Source of the DNA: Halochromatium sp.
GTDB taxonomy: Bacteria; Pseudomonadota; Gammaproteobacteria; Chromatiales; Chromatiaceae
DNA: 54,071 nt
Assembly (NCBI GenBank): GCA_010912705.1
Contig: POWB01000004.1
Location: 148,936-203,006, forward strand
Reading direction: 5' to 3'
Part shown: positions 27,310 to 35,623 of the stretch, one piece after another
Position numbering within the stretch: the first letter of the stretch is position 1
Layout of the letters: every line of letters starts with the position of its first letter
Translations under genes and position numbers: made by a program
Notes under the pieces: model-generated
Seen by the model: the letters and a program-made list of their open reading frames with translations, nothing else
The model's database searches: none
What the model was told of the DNA's origin: nothing

Positions 27310-29079
27310 ATGTCTATATACAGAGTTTATTATTTGCTATGTTTGATATTTCTGTCTCCAGTGATTGCCACGGCAGCTAATTGGTATGTCGATGATGACA
27401 ATCAGACTGGCACAACGAACGGCACAATACTTGAGCCTTTTTCTAGCATACAAATTGCAATCGATAACGCCACGAGTGGTGACAGTGTTTCCGTAGCCGA
27501 TGGCTCCTATGCAGAAAATCTGACGATCGCAGATAAAGCAATCACTCTGTACGGGGCCTTTACCGGTGGCACCAGTGCCGATTACGCAAGTGGTCGTGGC
27601 GGGGACTTTGTCAATCGTTTTGTTGGTAACAATAGCAGCTCAATCATAGGCCAAGCAAGCGCGGCGACGATCCTCATTCAAGGAGAGAGCAGCGGCACGA
27701 GCATTGATGGATTTACGATTACTGGCGGACATCATGGCATCGAACTACCGGACTGGCCTATTAACAGCAACTTGAACATTACTAACAACCGCATCCAAGG
27801 CAATGGCCTTGACGATCCCGCACCTGAGCTTGGCGGTGGCATTTTGCTTTATGAAACAAATCACACCAACGTGGAATCTAATCTGATTATGAATAATCGC
27901 GCTGGCCGCGGCGCAGGAATCGCTGGAGGTGGATCTGATCTCAGCTTGATCGGAAACAGAATCATCGAAAATGAAGGCGTTTCCGATCATGGAGGTGGCG
28001 CCTACCTCTGGGGTACTGGAGTCATCAGCAATAATCACATCGCCGAAAACCGCGTCGGTGAGGAGCTGGGTTATGGTTGGGGTGGAGGTCTCATCATCTT
28101 TGGCGGTGAAACCGAAATGACAATTTCCGGGAACCGTTTCACAGGAAATATGGCACCTTCGGCGGGTGCAGGTGTCTTCATCGACGACGGTGCTACAGTC
28201 CACTTTGATCATAATCTCGTCTATCGCAATCAGACCAGCGACTGGCTTGGCGGCGCCGCCTTCTACGTCGATTGCTTAGATGAGCACTTGCGCTCACGTG
28301 CTTTTGTGAGTCACTCAACCTTTGTCCGTAATGGTGATCTGACTCAAGCTGAGAGCAATGCCATCGTCGTTGAGTGCTCCGACCTGGAGATAGAGAATTC
28401 GATTCTCTGGGGACATGCTGGAAATGCCTTTTTTGTCGACGGAACGTCAAACTTAAGGGTGAACCATAGCCTGATTCAGAGCGGCTGGTCGGAACTGCTC
28501 CCAGATGACCAAGGTGGCTATGTGACACACCCCGAGGCTTGGCCAGGCGACCACAACCTGATCGATATTGATCCCTTATTCGCCAATCTAGACCAAGATG
28601 ATTTTCATCTGCGCTCCGCAGCTGGGCGCTGGCATGCGATGACCAGTCAATGGGTCACGGATAGCGATACCAGCCCGGCTATCGATGCAGCAAACCCGGC
28701 AAGCCCTTATGCCAACGAGCCTCTGCCTAGTGGCGGACGCGCAAACCTGGGCGCCTATGGCAACAGCCTGGAAGCGAGTCTCTCCACAGGCGACGAGTAT
28801 GACGTTTGCGAGCCAGGCTTGTTGCAGTTCGAGAGCCCCGATGTTTTTGGCGTGCAAGTGATCCGCTCGGAATCTGAGATCATCACACTTGGCTCAGTCA
28901 CCCTACATCCGGGATCAAGCGTGCTTTTCCAAGCAGCGCAACGCATCAGGTTTGGGCAGGGTTTCCAAGCCCAGGCTGGTGCCCGTTTCCAGGCTGTGAT
29001 CCAAGAGACGACCTGCCCGTCGAACAGACTGCGGGCAGGCCCTCAGAGCAATGGATATGGCTCAGCTCGGCCTGTTTGA
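27310..29079 (+). CDS. Exported right-handed beta-helix protein with module D
   Basis: A 589-residue exported protein with GAGGTG just before the ATG and a signal peptide (YLLCLIFLSPVIATA). The body is a right-handed parallel beta-helix: the DUF1565-like opening (WYVDDDNQTGT, IQIAIDNATSGDSVSVADGS) is followed by rungs such as DGFTITGG, ISNNHIAENRVG and IENSILWG. Module D (SESEIITLGSVTLHPGSSVL ... GFQAQAGARF) is near 515-575. It is a paralogue of 41939-43714, matching along the full length including GIELPDWPI and DHGGGAYLWGTG. Its first half is markedly more AT-rich than the paralogue. Such folds bind or cleave polysaccharide; no catalytic set is evident, so an adhesin or matrix role is equally likely. 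Its stop is 13 bases from the convergent gene. Confidence 0.85.
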   Translation: MSIYRVYYLLCLIFLSPVIATAANWYVDDDNQTGTTNGTILEPFSSIQIAIDNATSGDSVSVADGSYAENLTIADKAITLYGAFTGGTSADYASGRGGDFVNRFVGNNSSSIIGQASAATILIQGESSGTSIDGFTITGGHHGIELPDWPINSNLNITNNRIQGNGLDDPAPELGGGILLYETNHTNVESNLIMNNRAGRGAGIAGGGSDLSLIGNRIIENEGVSDHGGGAYLWGTGVISNNHIAENRVGEELGYGWGGGLIIFGGETEMTISGNRFTGNMAPSAGAGVFIDDGATVHFDHNLVYRNQTSDWLGGAAFYVDCLDEHLRSRAFVSHSTFVRNGDLTQAESNAIVVECSDLEIENSILWGHAGNAFFVDGTSNLRVNHSLIQSGWSELLPDDQGGYVTHPEAWPGDHNLIDIDPLFANLDQDDFHLRSAAGRWHAMTSQWVTDSDTSPAIDAANPASPYANEPLPSGGRANLGAYGNSLEASLSTGDEYDVCEPGLLQFESPDVFGVQVIRSESEIITLGSVTLHPGSSVLFQAAQRIRFGQGFQAQAGARFQAVIQETTCPSNRLRAGPQSNGYGSARPV

Positions 29080-29092
29080 TCAGGGGGATGTG

Positions 29093-32000
29093 TTAGTTGC
29101 TTTGGTTGTCCTCCGCGAGAGGATTGCGTAAGGTCACCGGCACCGCTTGCCGCGGCAGGTGCCAGTGCAGCTGGGCGCCGTTGGCGCTGAACGCGGGGCG
29201 GGCTTGCCCGCTAGCGGCGGCGAGTGACGCTGGGCAGAGCTGAGCCTGGTAGACGCCGGTGCTGAGGTCTTCGATCCGCACCTCACAGGTCAGCGCCGCG
29301 TCCTCCTCGCCTTCGGCAATCGGCTGGCGCAGGTAGGCCAGGTAACGCCCATCCGCGCTGAGAGCTGGGTGATGGGCGTCGATGGTCTGCCGCACATGCT
29401 GCGTCCGTGCTATAGCATCCGTGCTGGGCAGATCTGCGTCCTCCCTCGTGCTGAGAGTGATTGCCGCAGCGGCAGCACCGTCGGCAAGTGCTTGCCTGCG
29501 GATTTCGTGCGGACCGGTAGCCAGACTGAAACCGCTAGGGCCGCCCGCGGTGTCGTCGAGGCCCCGGGGGTTATCCGTCGGCGTGGCGGTGGTCTGATCG
29601 TAGACTAGGCTGACACCACTGGCATCAAGCGCCGGATGGGCAGAGGCCTGCTCGACATGGGTCAGGCGGCTGATCTGCCTGAGCGCGAGGTCGTACAGGA
29701 ACAGGTCGCTGACACCATTGGCATCGCTAGGCACCAGATCATTGGCCTCGCTCTGGAACACGATCAGCTCGCCGGTGGCATCAGCTGCCGCATAACCACT
29801 GGCGCCGTTGCCGGCTCGGCCCTGCTCGGTGACACTAATGAGCTGCAGCTGGTCGGTCAATAGGTCGAGCCGGTAGAGGTCGCTGGCACCCTGGTTGCCG
29901 TCGTTGGCGAGCAGGGCTTGGCGGGTCTCGAGGATGAGCCAGTGTTCATCGGCGTCGAGTAGGGCTGCGTCGATGGCATCCGTGGCGATGCCGAGTGCCG
30001 CGAGGTGGTCTTGTAGCCAGCCGGGCAAGGCGCTGGCGGTCATGACGAGTCGCGGTGTGCTGGGTGCAGGCATCGGCTCATCCTGGTCGGGGTCAGCAGG
30101 GTTGCTGGTCGCGCGCAGTGGGGTCGCACTTGCCGTGACGGTCGCTGTCGCCGAGGCGTCAGCGGTGGCGCTGCAGCTTACCGTCTCGGCCCTGGCCTCT
30201 AGCCGGCCGCCAGTGGTGACCCGGAAGCCGGGCTCGAAGCCGATGCGTGGGGCGGCGAGACTGAGCGCACCACCGCTGGCCACCGACACCCCGCCGGCGA
30301 CCTGGATACTGACCTCAGAGCGCCAACTTTGTTGATTGATCACCGGAGTGTTGACCTCAACGGCTTCGGCGCTGCAGGTCGCGCCGCCATCTTCACGATC
30401 AATGACCAGCAGCGGGTTGGGTGTAGGCTGGGCGTTGGCGGTATTGATCATACCAAGTCGCTGATAGACGAACTCAGCACTGATCTGTTGGATGCCGCTG
30501 GCGGTGTCGGGAACCTGGACACTGTAGCTGAAGTTCAGCGGCAGGGTTAATGCTTCGGCAGCGGTGAACAGCACTTCGCTCCCGGTGGGGCTGAGCTCGG
30601 GCGAGCCGTCGCCGCTGACGCTGGTCAGCGTCCAACCGGTTGGCAGGGTTGGAACCCAAACGAGGGATAGGAGCGGATCATCACCGACCTGACCGAGGGT
30701 ATGGGCGATGCTCAGGACGTCACCGGCGGTGTAGAGCTCCGTGGTCGCACTTTGGGTGGCCTGCGGCGCCGTGGCGTCAGCGGTCATGGTAACGGGGCTG
30801 TCCAGCGAGCGCCGCAACGGACTCCCCGGCAGGCTCCTCAGCGCGCCGGCGGCATCCGCAGTGCCTTGCTGACCACCGGGGGCGTAGCCGTCGTCGCCTT
30901 GCGGTTCGGCATAGTATGAGGGTGCGCGCCAGTAGCCGAGCACGCGGTTGACCTCGAAGGTGTCGATGCGCCACTGCGGTGGTTGGTAATCGGCGCTGTG
31001 CGGTTCGCCGTTGGTGCTGCCACTGCCTTGGCCGTAGCCATCGGGATTGGCGGGCTCGACGTGGTAGTCCTGAGCGCGCCAGTAGACGAGGACGCGATTG
31101 GCTTCCGGGGCGTCGATCGCCCAGGCCAGGTCTTGGTAGTCGGCGCTGTGGCGGACCACACCTTCCTGCTCGACCGCCAGCGGATCGGGGTCGGCGAGTA
31201 AGAGCACGGGGTTGTCCATGGTGGCCGACTGGTAGCTGAGGGTGGCGGCGAGCTGCTGGGGACCGCGAGCGTCTTCGGGAACTTGGAGTTGGTAGCTGAA
31301 GGCGATGGGCAGTTGCAGGTTGCCGGTGAAGAGGATCTCATTGCCGGAGACCTGCGGGGAGCCATCGCCGCTGGCGCTGGCCACGCTCCAGCCGGCGGGC
31401 AGCTCGGGCAGCCAGGTCAGGCCGCGCGCGGCGGCGCCACTGGTGTCGTTGAACTGAGCGGTGACAGTGAGCAGGTTGCCGGGGATGTAGGTGGTTGCGC
31501 TCTCATGGGTGGGGCTGAGTTCGCTGCTGCTGGTGAATTCAGCGGTGACGGTTTTACTTCCGGTGACGCTGGTCAGGGTGCAGGTGTGGTTCGCGGTGCT
31601 GGTGCAGTCGCCACTCCAACCGATGAAGCCGTAGCCGCTGGCGGGGCGCGCGGTGCACAGACTGTCCTCGCCGCTCGGCACGGGGTTGGGGGTGCAGTCG
31701 ATTGTACCGGCGCTGCTTGTTGGCGTCACACGGGTGTTGATCGGATAGCCCTGGACGAAGGTGGCGATGACCACGGTGGCCTCGGTCAGCGTCAGGGTGC
31801 AGGTCGGCTCGGTACCGGAGCAGGCACCACTCCAGCCGGTGAAGACCATATCGTCGGCGGCGATGGTCGCGGTCAGGGTGACCTCGGTGCCAGCGGCAAA
31901 CACGGCGTTACATTGAGCGCCACAGTCGATGCCGTCCGGTGCAGAGGTCACAGAGCCTGCACCGTTGCCCTCTAACCCGACGTTGAGTTCGGCCAGAGAC

Positions 32001-32224
32001 GGATCACCCGTGGGGCTCTCATAGGCGCCGATATCGACCGCCTGGCCGATCAGGCGTGGATTGCCATCGATATCGGTCGCTGGCAGTCCGGTGGCATTGG
32101 GATCGCCCGCATCGATCATCGGGGAGGCGGTCGAGAGATGGAGGTCGTCATTATCGATGTCGACGAAGAGCGGATCGACGGCGTTGAAATTGCGGCTGAG
32201 ACCGCTCGCTCCTTTGTCGATCAT
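29093..32224 (-). pseudogene. Modular exported protein, 5'-truncated (B-repeats to propeller tail)
   Basis: From the junction at about 32205 to the stop at 29093 the frame is open and follows the family. It has a DPLFVDIDNDDLHLS segment like the end of the beta-helix in 43849-48381, two B-repeats, a DUF11-like domain, paired HSADY/YWRA repeats, a second DUF11-like domain, module D, and a propeller tail (HWLILETRQALLANDGNQGA, SDLYRLDLLTDQLQLIS) ending LRNPLAEDNQSN. The signal peptide and helix expected in front are missing; upstream the frame reads the antisense of the opposing gene. ATG 32224 is the nearest internal start but gives no export signal. It is either a pseudogene or an unexported product. 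Confidence 0.8.
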
Positions 32225-34411
32225 GATGATGGCACGGTATCCGACCTCAATACCGGACTGATGTGGACCAAATGTAGTCTCGGTCAGAGTGGGCCTGAAT
32301 GCGGTACCGGAGACCCGTCCTTGTTGACCTGGCAGGCGGCGCAAGAACAAGCCGCGCTCGCGACGTCCAACGGCCACGAGGATTGGCGCGTGCCGTCAAT
32401 CAAGGAATTGACGTCGTTGGTGGATTACGACGCCTATTGGCCAGCAATTGACACGCAGATCTTCCCGCAGACGCCAACGATTGGGCGACACTGGTCGTCG
32501 ACGTCATACGTCGCCAATCCGGAGTCTGCCTGGCGGGTCTATTTCGCCTACGGCTTCAACGGCGGGGAGTCCAAAGGCTTCCAGAATCTGGTGCGCCTGG
32601 TCCGTGCCGGCCAGACCCCGCTGCTCAACGGCGAACCCTTAGCCGGTTTATCCGATGTCCAAGGCCACTTTCGCCTCTACACCATCGCTGTCCCCGGCGA
32701 TGCCAGCCAGCTCGAGATCCGCACCGAGGGCGGCACCGGGGACGTGGATCTGTACGTCTCCTACGGACAGCCGCCGTCGGTGGACGGCGGCGATTGCTTT
32801 CCCGAGGAAAACGGTAACGCCGAGACCTGCACGTTCCAGACACCACAGGAAGGGCTCTATTTCATCGAGCTCTACGCTTTCGACTCGTTTAGCGGCGTTA
32901 CCCTCACGGCCAGCTACGCGGTGCCGGCTGCCTATCCGTTGACGGTCAGCAGAGAAGGCACGGGCAGTGGCGCGGTCAATTCAATCGAAGAGGTTAAGGC
33001 ATCAGGCCAAACTGCCGCCGGCGAGGCCCAACCGCGAATCGTCGGTGGCACCGATGCCACCCTCGGCGACTGGCCCTGGCAGGTCGCGATCCGCGATACC
33101 AATCCATACCCCTGCGGCGGATCATTGCTGTCGTCTGAATGGGTGGTCAGTGCCGCCCACTGCTTTTTCGATGGGGACAATAACCCTATCAATCCAGCCA
33201 ATTTCACTGTTCGCGCGGGCTCAGTGAATCTCGACACGGGGGGTGAAGAGCGCAACATCAGCGAGATCATCACACATCCTAACTACAATCACGCTGGCTC
33301 GAGCAACCACGACATTGCCTTGGTCAGACTGGCAAGCCCTGTCTCAGGCGCGCACATCGGCACCATCGTCCCCCTGCTCCCGGCCCGTGAGCCAAGCCTC
33401 GCCACGAATGGGGTTGACGCGACCGTCACCGGCTGGGGCAGCACCAATGCAAACGGCAGTGAAGAGAGCATCGCTCAGACCCTGCAAGAGGTCAGCGTTC
33501 CCTATATGGATACTGAGGCCTGTCGCGAGACTGGCTACAGCCCGAGCGCAATTACCGACAACATGATCTGTGCTGGACTACCCGAAGGCGGCAAGGATGC
33601 ATGTTTTGGCGACAGCGGTGGCCCCCTGGTGGTGTCCGACACACAGGGCGGCTATCGCCTGGCCGGAATTGTCAGCTTTGGTAACCGATGTGCGCGCGCA
33701 AATTTCCCCGGCGTCTATACCCGGGTTGCTCGCTACACCGATTGGATCGAGCAGCACACCGGGCTCGACTTCAACCCGGCACGCATTCAGTGCGGCGCTG
33801 ATTGCAGCGCCTATTACGACGAAGACATGCTCGTGACCCTAGAGGCGGTTTCCGATGAAGGATCGACCTTCACTGGCTGGGACGGCGCCTGTACTGGAAC
33901 CGACCCGCAGTGCATGGTAACGCTGGACCAAGCGCGCAGCCTGACCGCAACCTTCGAGCTGGATGTGGTGACCTGGGATATCCAAACGAGCGCGAGCCAA
34001 GGCGGTGCGATCACCTGTGACCCCGACCCGGTGCCGGATGGTCAGGACAGCCGCTGCGAGGCGGATGCTGAGCAGGGCTATGTCTTTGACGCTTGGAGTG
34101 GCGACTGCAGCGGCAACAATCCGACCTGTCTCCTCGAGACCGTGAGCAGCGACAAGACCGTCGAAGCGCTCTTCCTGGCCGACTCAGACGGCGATGGCGT
34201 GCCCGATGTCGACGACGCCTTTCCAGAGGACCCAAACGAATCGGCCGACGGCGACGGTGACAACCTAGGCGACAATCAAGACAACTGCCCCGACCTCAGC
34301 AACCCGGATCAGGCCGACAGCGACGGTGACGGCATCGGTGATGCCTGCGAGCTTTGTGTCGAATGCCTGCCACGCTGGAGCGGCTGGCGAGCATTGTTGT
34401 TGCAGCAGTAG
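32138..34411 (+). CDS. Trypsin-like protease with DUF1566, PPC, B-repeats and TSP3 repeats, 5'-truncated
   Basis: A 757-residue frame. Homology begins at residue ~25 (SFVDHDDGTV), the second DUF1566 domain of the kind seen in 49489-53364. A PPC domain (~175-260) follows, then a B-repeat start (GTGSGAVNS), then trypsin from IVGG at 301 with H341, D392, S493 and Asp487 for Arg/Lys specificity. The B-repeat resumes at IQCGADCS, a further B-repeat lies at ~610-680, and calcium-binding thrombospondin-3-type repeats (DSDGDGVPDVDDAFPEDPN) end it. Arg precedes IVGG, the normal activation site. The first ~24 residues come from across the junction and there is no signal peptide, so the true 5' end has been lost. 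GGGGAGG at 32121 precedes ATG 32138, possibly by chance. Confidence 0.85.
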   Translation: MEVVIIDVDEERIDGVEIAAETARSFVDHDDGTVSDLNTGLMWTKCSLGQSGPECGTGDPSLLTWQAAQEQAALATSNGHEDWRVPSIKELTSLVDYDAYWPAIDTQIFPQTPTIGRHWSSTSYVANPESAWRVYFAYGFNGGESKGFQNLVRLVRAGQTPLLNGEPLAGLSDVQGHFRLYTIAVPGDASQLEIRTEGGTGDVDLYVSYGQPPSVDGGDCFPEENGNAETCTFQTPQEGLYFIELYAFDSFSGVTLTASYAVPAAYPLTVSREGTGSGAVNSIEEVKASGQTAAGEAQPRIVGGTDATLGDWPWQVAIRDTNPYPCGGSLLSSEWVVSAAHCFFDGDNNPINPANFTVRAGSVNLDTGGEERNISEIITHPNYNHAGSSNHDIALVRLASPVSGAHIGTIVPLLPAREPSLATNGVDATVTGWGSTNANGSEESIAQTLQEVSVPYMDTEACRETGYSPSAITDNMICAGLPEGGKDACFGDSGGPLVVSDTQGGYRLAGIVSFGNRCARANFPGVYTRVARYTDWIEQHTGLDFNPARIQCGADCSAYYDEDMLVTLEAVSDEGSTFTGWDGACTGTDPQCMVTLDQARSLTATFELDVVTWDIQTSASQGGAITCDPDPVPDGQDSRCEADAEQGYVFDAWSGDCSGNNPTCLLETVSSDKTVEALFLADSDGDGVPDVDDAFPEDPNESADGDGDNLGDNQDNCPDLSNPDQADSDGDGIGDACELCVECLPRWSGWRALLLQQ

Positions 34412-34453
34412 CCGACTCGCATAGCAGCCGACCGCCAAGTGATGATCGAGTCA

Positions 34454-34755
34454 TCAGCGAGCTGTTCGAGCCTCGCCAGGTATATTTCGTCGCAGAGGAA
34501 CTGGCTCCAAACGCGGCAATGCCCCACGGCCACGCAGCGTCCAGAGCAATGTGCCACCGGTCAACAGCGCGCCGAGCAGCGCCTCGGCCAGCGCTAGCTC
34601 GGGCAACCCGAGCACCAGCCAGGCCAGTGACATCAGCAGCGCGAAGGCCCCGAAGCCTTGGCAGCCCGCCATAGGCCCCGTTGTAGAAGGCAGAAACCGA
34701 CCAGTAGCAGCAACAGAGACGCCAGCAGCCAGGCTGCCGCTGGAGCGACGATCAA
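34454..34755 (-). pseudogene. Remnant of a DUF4040-type antiporter subunit gene
   Basis: On the minus strand TTG 34755, with AGGAG about 8 bases upstream, opens a hydrophobic frame (APAAAWLLASLLLLLVGFCL, LQRGLWRAAKA). After a frameshift near 34660 it continues as GFGAFALLMSLAWLVLGLPE and LALAEALLGALLTGGTLL. The 'LGxPxxALAEAxxGAxLTGxLLL' signature is that of DUF4040/MbhD-like segments of Mnh/Mrp cation antiporters and membrane hydrogenases. It is too short for a complete subunit, is frameshifted and has no partner genes, so it is a remnant. The rest of 34412-34838 shows nothing else. Confidence 0.6.
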
Positions 34756-34838
34756 CGGGGGCTCCTGGTGATCAGAGACTTGCAGGGTCTGGCGCGCTGC
34801 AACGCGTCATGTAGATTCATGCGCGCCTATGAACGTCG

Positions 34839-35396
34839 TTACCAGGTCTTCGGCTGGAAGCGGCTGTCATTGCGGATCTCAATGGCGGTACCGGATTGGG
34901 CGAGCACGAAGAGCCCCTTGCGATAGGCAAAACGCCCCACTTGCTCCGGCACCACCATGCCAGCAACCGCACCTAAGAGCTGATAGGTCTGGTATTGCGG
35001 AAAGCAGCGCTTGAAGGCGGCGAGGCGCTCGAGATGCTCATTGACATCATCCACGCTGAGGTGGGATTTGCATTCGACGGCCACCGCGACCTGCGCGTTG
35101 AGTGCCAGCAGGTCGATCTCAGCGAGGAGCTGGCCGTTGTCATCGTAGGCGCTCAAGTTGGGGGCCACCTGATGCACCGGCAGACCCCGCGCTCGCAGCA
35201 GTCGCACCACCGCGGGGCGAACCATCTCCTGGACGAAGTCACCAAGGCGATTCCCTTGCCGACCGATGAGCTCACTGAGCGCTCGAATCTTGCGATCGGT
35301 CTGCTCAAATCGCTGGGTTAAGCGAGCGTCAGACTCCTGAAGCTTGCGATCGGTTTCCTGGAAGAGCGCCCAGATCTCTTCTGCTGAGGTGGCCAT
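34839..35396 (-). CDS. PD-(D/E)XK nuclease-like protein (DUF3782 type)
   Basis: A 185-residue protein from ATG 35396 with AAGGA upstream. Residues ~10-55 are a coiled coil (TDRKLQESDARLTQRFEQTD). The nuclease-like domain has D95 in AEIDLLALN and E108-C-K110 in VAVECKSH, the D...ExK pattern of PD-(D/E)XK folds. The ending 'QTYQLLGAVAGMVV...RKGLFVLAQSGTAIEIRND' is typical of the family. These are widespread, poorly understood proteins; a Holliday-junction or restriction-like role is only inferred from the fold. It is an intact relative of the broken gene at 9525-10070. Confidence 0.82.
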   Translation of the reverse strand: MATSAEEIWALFQETDRKLQESDARLTQRFEQTDRKIRALSELIGRQGNRLGDFVQEMVRPAVVRLLRARGLPVHQVAPNLSAYDDNGQLLAEIDLLALNAQVAVAVECKSHLSVDDVNEHLERLAAFKRCFPQYQTYQLLGAVAGMVVPEQVGRFAYRKGLFVLAQSGTAIEIRNDSRFQPKTW

Positions 35397-35492
35397 GGTG
35401 AGGTGTCCTTTGCGGCTAAGATCGCCCACACCATACCCCATGAAGATAGTGCGAGGCCATCTTCTGGGGGGCTTGGTGTTGGCTCTAAGTGG

Positions 35493-35561
35493 CTGTCTAC
35501 TTTCTACTTCCCGATGATCACCTAACAGTGGGCCTCAAATCGGGAAGAGGTTTATAGACAG
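35493..35561. repeat. Imperfect palindrome downstream of the giant beta-helix gene
   Basis: Two 23-base arms (35493-35515 and 35539-35561) pair at 17 positions, with the outer CTGTCTA and inner CTTCCCGAT exact. A related sequence lies at 41687-41771 on the other side of the same gene, in the same orientation. Confidence 0.6.
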
Positions 35562-35623
35562 TTTCTAAGTGCTGGCTCTCGTGTTGCTGCTCAGGCCGTC
35601 ACGGATCGCTGTCTCGCCGGCGC

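Noticed and set aside
32222..32377. Extension of the truncated minus-strand modular gene to 32377
   Set aside because: The added residues are the antisense of the opposing DUF1566 gene and show no family similarity.
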